Source: DATDSR01 sp038062165 (GTDB taxonomy: Bacteria > Patescibacteriota > Minisyncoccia > Phycocordibacterales > DATDSR01). Taken from it: 5,652 nt of DNA. The position numbers were made by a program, and so were the translations under genes. The stretch is from assembly GCA_038062165.1 (NCBI GenBank), contig JBBTXQ010000049.1, positions 1 to 5,652 of the forward strand. The letters are read 5' to 3'. The notes beneath the pieces were generated by a model. The model did no database searches. It saw nothing but the letters and a program-made list of their open reading frames with translations, and was not told the DNA's origin. Of this stretch, positions 1 to 5,652 are shown piece by piece. Each line of letters opens with the position of its first letter. Positions within the stretch are counted from its first letter, which is position 1.

Positions 1-81
1 TTTACTGGACATTCCATTTATTTAGATTTAGTTAATAAGAGCTAGGAACCGATTATTATTTATTATAGCGTATGGGCGATG
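1..81. other. Intergenic sequence after the Ig/peptidoglycan-binding gene
   Basis: This AT-rich stretch contains no open frame of note and no convincing terminator hairpin. On the minus strand a TATAAT occurs at 62-67, in a position to serve a gene beyond the left window edge, but no -35 box at normal spacing supports it, and such a match is expected by chance in AT-rich DNA. Confidence 0.3.
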
Positions 82-1524
82 TTAAAAGTACTCAAGAGAA
101 TTCAGTTTCGCTCGAGTTTTTGGCCCTATTAAGCCATATCCTGCGTCCCCTTCCTTGGCAACGCCGTACTTTTTCTGGAATCGCTTGACCGCAGACTCGG
201 TAAGGCCTCCGAAGTAACCACTCACAATCTTTTCGGGGTAGAGGCTTCCATCTTGAGCGAGAAACTGCTGCAACGCCTTTACTTGAGCATTTTGAGAGCC
301 TTTTTGAAGCGCAACTGAAAAAGTTATGGTTCTCAAAACTTTAATTGACTGTGCTGTTCCTGTAGGCGAGCTTGTTTGACTTGGAAAGACAGATACGCTG
401 GCCATTGTAATGCTTGAAGCAGGCGGGATGATAAGGGAGAGTGCTTTTGACCTGGTAGCGTCATATGTCCCGTCGGCATTTTGCGGAAGAAGAGAGACGG
501 AAAGACTTTGCGAATAGGTGCTCTGGTTTGAGAAAGAAATCGACGTAGTTCCAATGGATGAGAGTGCTTGCGTGAGTGCAGGAGTGTTGCAGGGAAGCTG
601 CATTATTGTTGTCGTACCGGCAAGAAGGGATGCGGTGAGATAAGAACCGCATTGAATCTGGAGATTGACTCCGGCAGTGTTTGAAGAGACCCACGAGAAG
701 TCATAATTGACTGCGCTTCCCGGCGTTACACTTGTTTGAATGCCGGTGAAACTTCCAACAGAAGGTACGAGAGTTGCCGCTTTTCCCAACACAGTGAAAG
801 CGGTTGATAAACTATGCGTCGCATCGTACGTAGCGGATGCAATTGCCGGAAGTATTCGGACGTTGATGTCTGCCGAGGAGAAAGAACTGTTTGTGAAAAA
901 AACATCTACTGATCCGGATGAAGCTAAGTCGCTTAAAAATGCTGGGGTGGCGCACGGAAGTGTGCCACCACTTTGGCTCGGGGATGTCATGGTAACTCCG
1001 CTTACACAATCAAACTGAAAGTTTACTCCAGGGATATCGGGACCTATCCAAGAAAACGTCACTGATTGTCCGGGAGAGATACTGGTGGCGGAAAGGGTAA
1101 AACTTGTGACAGGTTGAGGCGAGGTGCCGACATAAACAGTCGCACTTTTGCTTCCCCCATCGTACTCACTGCTGCCACTATCTTTTGGTATGACCTGCAC
1201 CTGGAGCGATTTGGTTGTCCCGCTCACATTGGAAACTATGAAGCCCGCGGAGCCTGAGGCAAAAGAACCCGTTGATTGGCGGGTATTGCATGGAAAGTTT
1301 GTTCCATCATCTCTCTTTACAGTTACTCCCACGGGGCAGGTGAAAAGAAGCGAGTGCCCCCCACCGTCAACAATCGTCCATGAGACTGATAGTGAATAGC
1401 CGTGATTTATAGAGGATGGGTTGACCGCAAGCGAACTTACGCTCGGAGTGGCTGCTGAAGCGAGTGTTGCAGAAAACATAAGGACGAGAAACAACAGTAA
1501 AGCGTGTATTTTTTTGAAGTACAT
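82..1524 (-). CDS. Secreted protein with three Ig-like repeats and a C-terminal peptidoglycan-binding domain
   Basis: A 480-residue exported protein of unknown specific function. Residues 1-24 form a Sec signal peptide: KK near the start, a hydrophobic core ALLLFLVLMF, and A-S-A before the likely cleavage at 24/25. No lipobox. Three divergent repeats of about 105-115 residues follow (roughly 28-133, 137-246, 253-366). Each has a strand ending in S-W (Trp49, 159, 278), a Cys pair (63/79, 173/191, 292/312), the second Cys in F/L-P-C-N/A-T, and a late I/L-P...YD motif; this suggests Ig-like beta sandwiches with a disulfide. After a Ser/Thr-rich linker, residues about 402-476 match the PG_binding_1 type (VKALQQFLAQDG, GYFGGLTESAVKRFQKKYG, GLIGPKTRAKLN). 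The protein probably sits in the cell envelope, bound to peptidoglycan, with the repeats as spacer or binding modules. No catalytic domain is seen. It appears to be a separate transcription unit after the pilin terminator. Several stretches look more GC-rich than the minor pilins. A link to the pilus is only positional. Confidence 0.88.
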   Translation of the reverse strand: MYFKKIHALLLFLVLMFSATLASAATPSVSSLAVNPSSINHGYSLSVSWTIVDGGGHSLLFTCPVGVTVKRDDGTNFPCNTRQSTGSFASGSAGFIVSNVSGTTKSLQVQVIPKDSGSSEYDGGSKSATVYVGTSPQPVTSFTLSATSISPGQSVTFSWIGPDIPGVNFQFDCVSGVTMTSPSQSGGTLPCATPAFLSDLASSGSVDVFFTNSSFSSADINVRILPAIASATYDATHSLSTAFTVLGKAATLVPSVGSFTGIQTSVTPGSAVNYDFSWVSSNTAGVNLQIQCGSYLTASLLAGTTTIMQLPCNTPALTQALSSIGTTSISFSNQSTYSQSLSVSLLPQNADGTYDATRSKALSLIIPPASSITMASVSVFPSQTSSPTGTAQSIKVLRTITFSVALQKGSQNAQVKALQQFLAQDGSLYPEKIVSGYFGGLTESAVKRFQKKYGVAKEGDAGYGLIGPKTRAKLNSLEYF

Positions 1525-1553
1525 ATTGTATATGAAGACTATTAAGTCTCTTT

Positions 1554-1559
1554 ATTATA
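1554..1559 (-). promoter_or_regulatory. Candidate -10 box of the Ig/peptidoglycan-binding gene
   Basis: A perfect TATAAT on the minus strand lies between the terminator-like palindrome and the start codon at 1524. The predicted transcription start is near 1547, giving a leader of about 23 bases. No good -35 box is seen: the hexamers 16-18 bp upstream match TTGACA at three positions or fewer, and the seven-T run of the terminator region lies in the spacer. A small dyad (AGACT-TAAT-AGTCT, 1536-1549) overlaps the predicted start site. A promoter here makes sense because the palindrome should stop transcription from the pilin gene. Confidence 0.5.
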
Positions 1560-1583
1560 CTTCAACAAAAAAACATCACACAC

Positions 1584-1613
1584 CTTCGCCTCCGTCAGCT
1601 GACGGAGGCGAAG
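1584..1613. terminator. 30-bp perfect palindrome, probable (possibly bidirectional) transcription terminator
   Basis: Two 15-base arms (CTTCGCCTCCGTCAG and its exact complement) meet without a spacer, giving a GC-rich hairpin once a few central bases open into a loop. It lies 28 bases after the pilin stop, a natural 3' end for the pilin transcript. For minus-strand transcription the T run (seven T, 1567-1573) begins only 10 bases after the stem, which is loose. For plus-strand transcription six T (1616-1621) follow just two bases after the stem, which is the classical layout. The element could therefore work in both directions, and better against antisense transcription entering the pilin genes. 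Confidence 0.75.
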
Positions 1614-1641
1614 AGTTTTTTAATGTTAGGAGAAAATATCT

Positions 1642-2088
1642 TTAGCGAATGACGCAGATTGCTACGCTTCCTGTAACTGCGGGCTCAGCTGCATTTGGTG
1701 CACATATCATAAAACGACCAGCAGTCGTGGTTGATATTTCATACCCGGTAACTGCGTCTGTTCCATTACTTGGATCTTGAGGAATACTACTTGCGATATA
1801 TGTTGGAGCAAGACATCCCAAGTCTTTTCCTGAAGTCCCAATACTGCTGGTTGCTGCTGAAAAATAAACAGAACCGCATGTCCATATGCCTTTATTGTCA
1901 GCTACATTCTGACCAATAGCATTCAGTATGGTATTGACATTACTCACACGCTGCGAGTTGCGGGCTTGCGCGAATTGGCGAGCAGGGTTGATAGCAATGA
2001 TAACAACCGATGCCAAAATCGCGATGATGCCGATGACGACCAGAATTTCAATCAATGTAAAACCCCTGTTTTGAGCGGTTCTTTTCAT
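1642..2088 (-). CDS. Type IV pilin / GspG-like major-type prepilin (PilA-like)
   Basis: A 148-residue prepilin with the most canonical leader in the window: MKRTAQNRG, cleavage after Gly9, then FTLIEILVVIGIIAILASVV with Glu14 at +5. The helix continues through INPARQFAQARNSQRVSNVN, the class seen in many Patescibacteria pilins. The head has four cysteines (71, 92, 129, 145), possibly two disulfides, and the late motif IPQDPSNG followed by GYEIST and GRFMICAPNAAEP. This resembles the C-terminal part of small GspG/PilA-like pseudopilins with a D-P-x-N-G turn. Its canonical N-terminus and separate 96-bp leader region suggest the most abundant fibre subunit, but whether it is the true major pilin cannot be decided without the rest of the genome. 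No clear Shine-Dalgarno is visible. A palindrome 28 bases after the stop probably marks the transcript end. Confidence 0.9.
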   Translation of the reverse strand: MKRTAQNRGFTLIEILVVIGIIAILASVVIIAINPARQFAQARNSQRVSNVNTILNAIGQNVADNKGIWTCGSVYFSAATSSIGTSGKDLGCLAPTYIASSIPQDPSNGTDAVTGYEISTTTAGRFMICAPNAAEPAVTGSVAICVIR

Positions 2089-2184
2089 ATATAAGACTTA
2101 CTTATTAATTAACAATAGATTATCAAATACGCCTACCAACCTACCACAGAAGTTATGTCTTGTGAAGTTCTTCTCTACATAATA
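2089..2184 (-). promoter_or_regulatory. Pilin leader region with a weak candidate promoter
   Basis: This 96-bp gap is the only sizeable one inside the pilin cluster, so a separate promoter for the major-type pilin is plausible. On the minus strand the best -10 candidate is GATAAT (2119-2124), with GTGGTA 17 bp upstream (2142-2147) matching only three of six -35 positions. A transcript starting from it would have a leader of about 25 bases. The gap also holds a short tandem repeat (GGTAGG-TT-GGTAGG on the minus strand) of unknown meaning. No strong terminator hairpin is present, so read-through from the upstream genes is also possible. Confidence 0.25.
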
Positions 2185-2607
2185 TTAAAAATGAGCCACT
2201 TCTTGCCAGTCATGTATCACAATACTGCTCGGACTTTGAGTGATTGTTACTTGCACGTTGGTATAGGATTTTTCACTACCGCTAGCAGGATAGAGTGCTT
2301 GAGTGTTAATGATGCGTGGTGAAGTCAGGGGTGTTATAGAGACTATCATGCAGTTATGTGTCCCTACGGACACTATTTCATCAGTAGGGTTGTATGCTGG
2401 ATCGTTAATTAATTTTAGTAGAGCAGCATCTACGCAACCTTCTGCCAGATTGCTGCTTATATTTTTGTATTCTGAATGTAAGACATTAAACCGAGCGAAG
2501 AAAGCGGTCATGCTCAAGGTAAAAGTTATTACAATTAACAACATAGAGATAATAATTGCAGACATAAGAGCAATAAAACCAGACTGATTTTGATACTTTG
2601 TACTCAT
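2185..2607 (-). CDS. PilX/GspK-like minor prepilin lacking Glu+5
   Basis: A 140-residue pilin-like protein. The leader MSTKYQNQSG is followed by FIALMSAIIISMLLIVITF, so cleavage after Gly10 is expected, but the fifth mature residue is Met15 instead of Glu. Loss of Glu+5 is a known property of GspK, which occupies the tip of the pseudopilus, and the N-terminus (F-I-A-L-M-S) also resembles PilX-type proteins. The head is small: a helix with NLAEGCVDAALLKL, then VGTHNCMI, giving Cys58 and Cys86, the only cysteines and a plausible disulfide. It is far shorter than typical GspK of proteobacterial type II secretion, so PilX-like is the safer label. Its ATG overlaps the upstream TGA (4 bp). A 96-bp gap follows before the major-type pilin. 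The assignment rests on position as the fourth minor pilin and on the missing glutamate. Confidence 0.82.
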   Translation of the reverse strand: MSTKYQNQSGFIALMSAIIISMLLIVITFTLSMTAFFARFNVLHSEYKNISSNLAEGCVDAALLKLINDPAYNPTDEIVSVGTHNCMIVSITPLTSPRIINTQALYPASGSEKSYTNVQVTITQSPSSIVIHDWQEVAHF

Positions 2608-3080
2608 TTTCGCAAGTATTTGGTCTGGCTAAAAGTCTGGTTGTGCCCATAATTATCAACAAGAACAAATGTGGTAACAACAGACTCCGGTTTACCCCCA
2701 CCTCCTGCCACATGCGCAAAAAAGAGACTGTCTATAGTGACATTGGCATTATTCAAATCTAAAAATGCTCCAGCACCCTTTTTTATTTGTAATTTGTTTC
2801 CATTTAACTGAAACTCTATAGTGCCGATAGATTTAGTTAGTTCTAGACCTGTCCCGCTTGATCCAACCATTGGAAGAGTGATGCTACTGCTACCGGTTAT
2901 AGCCCAATCTAGTTTACGGAGCATAAAGTTGGCTTCCTCTTGCAAAACTACTTGTGCTTGTGTTTTGTCACTGTTTTCAATGATGCTGTAAGCCGTAATC
3001 ATCGACCCTCCTATGATAATAGAAAAAAGCGCAAGATAAATCATAGTTTCTATTAAGGTGAAGCCGGATTGTTTCCTCAT
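2604..3080 (-). CDS. GspJ/PilW-like minor prepilin
   Basis: A 158-residue prepilin with a six-residue leader (MRKQSG), predicted cleavage after Gly6, then FTLIETMIYLALFSIIIGG with Glu11 at +5. The helix continues into an amphipathic part (QAQVVLQEEANFMLRKLDWA), as in GspJ/PilW proteins. The rest is a small beta-rich head (TGLELTKSIGTIEFQLNGNK, FLDLNNANVTIDSLFF) with a Gly stretch (AGGGGK) and a basic C-terminus. It has no cysteines, unlike the pilins on either side. The ATG overlaps the TGA of the propeller pilin (ATGA, 4 bp) and the TGA overlaps the ATG of the next gene in the same way, so translation is probably coupled. The GspJ/PilW call rests on gene order and the helix pattern; the head is too divergent for a firm subfamily. 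Expected role: partner in the minor-pilin priming complex in the inner membrane and later at the fibre tip. Confidence 0.86.
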   Translation of the reverse strand: MRKQSGFTLIETMIYLALFSIIIGGSMITAYSIIENSDKTQAQVVLQEEANFMLRKLDWAITGSSSITLPMVGSSGTGLELTKSIGTIEFQLNGNKLQIKKGAGAFLDLNNANVTIDSLFFAHVAGGGGKPESVVTTFVLVDNYGHNQTFSQTKYLRK

Positions 3081-4564
3081 GGTGTGTATAAAATTCTTAA
3101 CGCATCATTGCCTTGGCTGATAACATAGATATATGGATATTCGTACACTACGCCGTTATTGACAAGATTTGGAAAATTAAAAGAAACAGTATTTACTTTT
3201 GTAAGTGTTTGGTCCGGGTCAGATGTCCAAACTTGAAATTCCTCATTTGCTTTCGATGTAGCTAGAAATGAGTATGGCCCAGCCACAACGACACCGAGGA
3301 CACTCGTGTTAATATTTTGCTCCTGTTTTATGGTCAATCCTCCTTGAGGACTGTGAGCATCAAAAATATAAAAATCACTGCCGCCTGGCGCAGAATTTCT
3401 GCCAAAATATAAATAACCATTCAAATAATGCGCGGTGGCACCATCCTGATTCCCCGGCAAATTTTGGTCCGGAGCAGTTATTTCATTAAATGTGTATGTG
3501 GCGGCAGTCGGATAGACGATATCAAATACGCTTACTTCAGCACTATTTTTATCAGCGGCAGTAAAAATAAAATAATGGTCAGTTCCCGAAATATTTTTCT
3601 TAGTGACTGCTAAACTCTCAACGGTTCTACCCAAGTCAGTGCCAGAACCAATCTCAACCGGACTAGTTGGCGTGCTTACATCGAATATATGCAGTTCTGG
3701 TCCAGCGGTAAATCGGGCTACTACATAGACTTTGTTACTGTAATAAAATAATCTCCATCCTTCTGGGCTTGCTCCGGCCACACCCGCTAAAGAAAGCTTA
3801 GCTACAGATACTGGATTTAGGAAATCATCAACATCTATAATTTCAAACTGGTCTGTGCTGGTGTCGCGCGCTACCATGGCGTATATTTTTCCGTCAGATA
3901 ATCGAGTGACTTTTATATCATTGAGTTGAGTACCGTCGTCAAAACTATTAGCAAATGTCACGAACAGTCCGCTGCTCTGTCCCAGAGTAGCAGTACGGGT
4001 ATCAGCGATATGAAGATATGGGCTGTGATCAGAGGTCATGTATACAATGCGATTCAAAATATCCAGGCCCGTAGGCTTACCGGGATTGAAATTACTAGAA
4101 GCAAAAGTTGCAGGCGGGTTCCAACCAGAAGGTGGTGGTGTACCGGAACAATGCCCCACGGCAAAAGCAGTAACAAAGTCTGTAAGATGGGTCTTAAATT
4201 GCATGTGTAAATTCCGATTGCCATCACCTTTCCATGACACCGTGCTGTAGACATCTTTACCACACTGAGTTACTGACGCTTGGTCAATAACTGTTTGTTT
4301 TGTATACACACCGTCTACTACAGGACTCGTAGTGACAACCGAACTGTAGTCGAGCAGGGACTGCGCCCGAGCATCCTCTATTATTGCTTGGGATTTTATA
4401 AGCGCTTCATTATTTGTCACAATATCAGCAGAAACCGATTGATTACCGAAGACAACCAGTATGACAGCAGAAATGCTTATAGTAATAAGAGCGAGAGCGA
4501 TAAGCATTTCTAGAGTACTTATTCCGGATTCTTTATTAATTTGTCCAATCAATTTGTCCCTCAT
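3077..4564 (-). CDS. Modular minor prepilin (PilV/GspI position) with C-terminal beta-propeller
   Basis: A 495-residue protein, about three times the length of the other pilins here. Residues 1-14 form a basic leader ending ESG, followed by ISTLEMLIALALITISIS: cleavage after Gly14, Ile at +1, Glu19 at +5, one N-terminal helix. Residues about 40-140 form a small pilin head with Cys101 and Cys139, a possible disulfide. A Pro-rich linker (TPPPSGWNPP, 142-151) leads to about 330 residues of beta repeats. Each repeat has an aromatic strand followed by a D-containing strand: YLHIADTR (183), FEIIDVDDFLNP (240), LHIFDVSTPTSP (291), VSVFDIVYP (344), FYIFDAHSP (398), FQVWTSDP (443), ALRILYTP (488). The spacing of roughly 47-54 residues fits a seven-bladed propeller of LVIVD or similar type. 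The start overlaps the upstream gene by 29 bp and the TGA stop overlaps the next ATG. Position and domain make-up suggest a pilus-tip subunit or adhesin; the ligand cannot be told. The pilin part is secure; blade count and tip role are inference. Confidence 0.88.
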   Translation of the reverse strand: MRDKLIGQINKESGISTLEMLIALALITISISAVILVVFGNQSVSADIVTNNEALIKSQAIIEDARAQSLLDYSSVVTTSPVVDGVYTKQTVIDQASVTQCGKDVYSTVSWKGDGNRNLHMQFKTHLTDFVTAFAVGHCSGTPPPSGWNPPATFASSNFNPGKPTGLDILNRIVYMTSDHSPYLHIADTRTATLGQSSGLFVTFANSFDDGTQLNDIKVTRLSDGKIYAMVARDTSTDQFEIIDVDDFLNPVSVAKLSLAGVAGASPEGWRLFYYSNKVYVVARFTAGPELHIFDVSTPTSPVEIGSGTDLGRTVESLAVTKKNISGTDHYFIFTAADKNSAEVSVFDIVYPTAATYTFNEITAPDQNLPGNQDGATAHYLNGYLYFGRNSAPGGSDFYIFDAHSPQGGLTIKQEQNINTSVLGVVVAGPYSFLATSKANEEFQVWTSDPDQTLTKVNTVSFNFPNLVNNGVVYEYPYIYVISQGNDALRILYTP

Positions 4565-4988
4565 CGTTTATAGAAATTATTGACTGACTACTGCCTTGGT
4601 CCAAAATCAAAGCACCGAGAGTGACATGCGCGTTGCCACTCAACTGGTCAAACAGCACTTCCGTCATACCGCTATGATTAACAGAAGGATTAGCTTGATG
4701 AATTTCATTGTTTGGGTCACCAGGAGTATATACACCTCCCTCAAAAATTACATATTGATATGGCTCTATATGCACGCCATGAGCAATTTGATTTATATTT
4801 GATAGAGATTGTGAACGGGCTTTTTGCAGTATTCCTACTACAAGATTGCGTTCAGAACGGAATGAATAGCTTCTCCAGAAATCCATGCTCGCCAATAGAG
4901 AAAATGTGGCGATTATGGCGAAAATTCCCAGAGTTATGCTTATCTCTACTAAAGTGAATCCCTGCTGATTTCTATGCGAAACTATCAT
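4536..4988 (-). CDS. GspH/FimT-like minor prepilin
   Basis: A 150-residue type IV prepilin-like protein. The leader MIVSHRNQQG is followed by FTLVEISITLGIF: Gly10 is the predicted prepilin peptidase (PilD) cleavage site, Phe11 the residue that would be methylated, and Glu15 the conserved Glu+5. The hydrophobic helix runs to about residue 34. Next comes the GspH/FimT-type helix (RNLVVGILQKARSQSLSNIN), then a beta-rich C-terminal domain (HGVHIEPYQYVIFEGG, ILDQGSSQSIISINDEG). No cysteines. The open frame extends to an ATG at 5084, but that would add 32 residues in front of the leader and overlap pilC by 86 bp; the ATG at 4986-4988 gives a normal short basic leader and starts 10 bp after the pilC stop. 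No clear Shine-Dalgarno sequence precedes it. As first minor pilin in the row it fills the FimU/GspH position, probably joining the priming complex to the main fibre. Confidence 0.9.
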   Translation of the reverse strand: MIVSHRNQQGFTLVEISITLGIFAIIATFSLLASMDFWRSYSFRSERNLVVGILQKARSQSLSNINQIAHGVHIEPYQYVIFEGGVYTPGDPNNEIHQANPSVNHSGMTEVLFDQLSGNAHVTLGALILDQGSSQSIISINDEGQIDWTN

Positions 4989-4998
4989 AATAAATGGT

Positions 4999-5652
4999 TT
5001 ACGGAGATTGCAAATGCTGGGTGATGCCATACATCGGGGTAATAATTGAAATCGCGATAAAGCCGACGACAATACCCATGACAATCATAAGGACAGGTTC
5101 AATTAATGTTGTTAGGTTTTTGGTGAGGTCGTTGATTTCTTCTTCATACATGTCGGAGAGATACGTCAGAGATGTAGGAAGATTACCTGTTTGCTCGCCC
5201 ACAATAATCATCTGCGCAAAAATCGGCGGAAAAAGCTTTGGATTATGTGTTAGTTGGAGAGACAACTTCTGCCCTTTCGTCACTTCATTGGCAATACGCT
5301 CAAGTGCTTCTCTGTAAACTAAATTGCGCGAGCTTTTCGTTACGATTCTGAAAGCGCTCACAATACCCATATCGCTTCGCAGTAAGAGTCCCATCGTACG
5401 CGAAGTATTTGCGAGATTGTAGTACTGCGAGAGCCTCCCAAAAAGTGGTAAACGTAAAAGTATCCTGTCAACAAAAAGATGGAACACATGTACGCGCAAA
5501 AGAAAGAAATAGAGAACAGAGGCAATGACAAGCCCGAGCAAAAGCCATCCTCCGTTATGAATAAGAAAATTTGATGTGGCGATAAGAATACGCGTCGGGA
5601 GCGGCAACTGTGTTTTAAAACTTTGAAAAATAGGAGTGATTTTCGGGAAAAT
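4999..5652 (-). CDS. pilC: Type IV pilus / type II secretion platform protein PilC/GspF, C-terminal part (partial)
   Basis: Inner-membrane platform protein of the type IV pilus/type II secretion machine; in the family it couples the cytoplasmic ATPase to pilin polymerisation. The visible 217 residues form the second half of the protein. There is a membrane segment near the start (GGWLLLGLVIASVLYFFLL), then the second cytoplasmic T2SSF domain (FGRLSQYYNLANTSRTMGLL), the family signature VGEQTGNLPTSL, and a C-terminal membrane helix with IEPVLMIVMG ending in ITPMYG. The reading frame stays open to the window edge: upstream codons read IFPKITPIFQSFKTQLPLPT, which continues the family pattern before the membrane helix, so the TTG at 5605-5607 is not the start. 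The first T2SSF domain and true start lie outside the window. TAA stop at 4999-5001, 10 bp before the next gene. PilC and GspF cannot be separated by sequence alone; the pilus name is preferred because of the pilin neighbours. Confidence 0.95.
   Translation of the reverse strand: MFPKITPIFQSFKTQLPLPTRILIATSNFLIHNGGWLLLGLVIASVLYFFLLRVHVFHLFVDRILLRLPLFGRLSQYYNLANTSRTMGLLLRSDMGIVSAFRIVTKSSRNLVYREALERIANEVTKGQKLSLQLTHNPKLFPPIFAQMIIVGEQTGNLPTSLTYLSDMYEEEINDLTKNLTTLIEPVLMIVMGIVVGFIAISIITPMYGITQHLQSP

Noticed and set aside
740..1399. Overlapping plus-strand open frames opposite the Ig-repeat gene
   Set aside because: They lie antisense to a well-supported gene, show no domain, signal peptide or family motif, and are best explained as shadow frames.
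2131..2146. Short tandem repeat CCTACCAA-CCTACCAC as a possible repeat array
   Set aside because: Only two 8-base units occur, without further copies in the window; chance is sufficient.
2604..3080. Recoded TGA (glycine) as in Gracilibacteria/SR1
   Set aside because: TGA ends two genes exactly at ATGA overlaps with the next start, so it acts as a stop here.
4550..4552. TTG as an alternative start of the propeller pilin, with AGGGA just upstream
   Set aside because: The spacing to AGGGA is only about 4 bases, and the ATG at 4562-4564 gives an ordinary leader; the 29-bp overlap with the upstream gene is acceptable.
4989..5084. Upstream extension of the GspH-like gene to the ATG at 5084
   Set aside because: The added 32 residues would overlap pilC by 86 bp and place non-leader sequence before a normal prepilin leader; the ATG at 4988 fits better.
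5605..5607. TTG as the start of the PilC/GspF protein
   Set aside because: The frame is open to the window edge and the codons before the TTG continue the family pattern, so the gene is simply cut by the window.
1..5652. CRISPR array, tRNA/rRNA gene, insertion sequence or integration site
   Set aside because: No regularly spaced direct repeats, no tRNA-like clover-leaf, no transposase or integrase-like protein, and no terminal inverted repeats were seen.

Overview
The window looks like a piece of a Patescibacteria (Candidate Phyla Radiation) genome, probably Parcubacteria-like. This is inferred from protein style: a compact type IV pilus/pseudopilin cluster with very short minor pilins, a pilin with the N-P-A-R-Q segment after its hydrophobic helix, and a secreted protein with a signal peptide, tandem Ig-like repeats and a C-terminal peptidoglycan-binding domain. 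No ribosomal or other phylogenetic marker is present, so the placement is moderate. TGA is a real stop in two genes (within TGA/ATG overlaps), so the standard bacterial code fits and the TGA=Gly code of Gracilibacteria/SR1 does not.

Every supported gene lies on the minus strand, so transcription runs from high to low coordinates. From the right edge: the C-terminal part of a PilC/GspF inner-membrane platform protein (4999-5652, cut by the window edge); a GspH/FimT-like prepilin (4536-4988); a 495-residue GspI/PilV-position prepilin carrying a C-terminal beta-propeller (3077-4564); a GspJ/PilW-like prepilin (2604-3080); a PilX/GspK-like prepilin without Glu+5 (2185-2607); and a PilA/GspG-like pilin (1642-2088). 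The first five genes are separated by 10 bp or less, or overlap (29 bp, then two 4-bp ATGA overlaps), so they look like one operon. The pilin follows after 96 bp. A 30-bp perfect palindrome with flanking A/T tracts (1584-1613) ends the cluster. Beyond it, with its own promoter-like TATAAT, is the secreted Ig-repeat/peptidoglycan-binding protein (82-1524). Positions 1-81 hold no recognisable gene.

Working model: PilC/GspF is the membrane platform, the PilA-like protein is the fibre subunit, and the H-I-J-K-like minor pilins form the priming or tip complex. The gene order resembles the fimT/fimU-pilV-pilW-pilX minor pilin operons of type IV pili. There, a separate beta-propeller protein (PilY1) caps the tip; here the propeller is fused to the pilin in the PilV/GspI position. 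This modular pilin is the most interesting object in the window. The Ig/peptidoglycan-binding protein is probably an independent cell-surface protein and not a pilus subunit.
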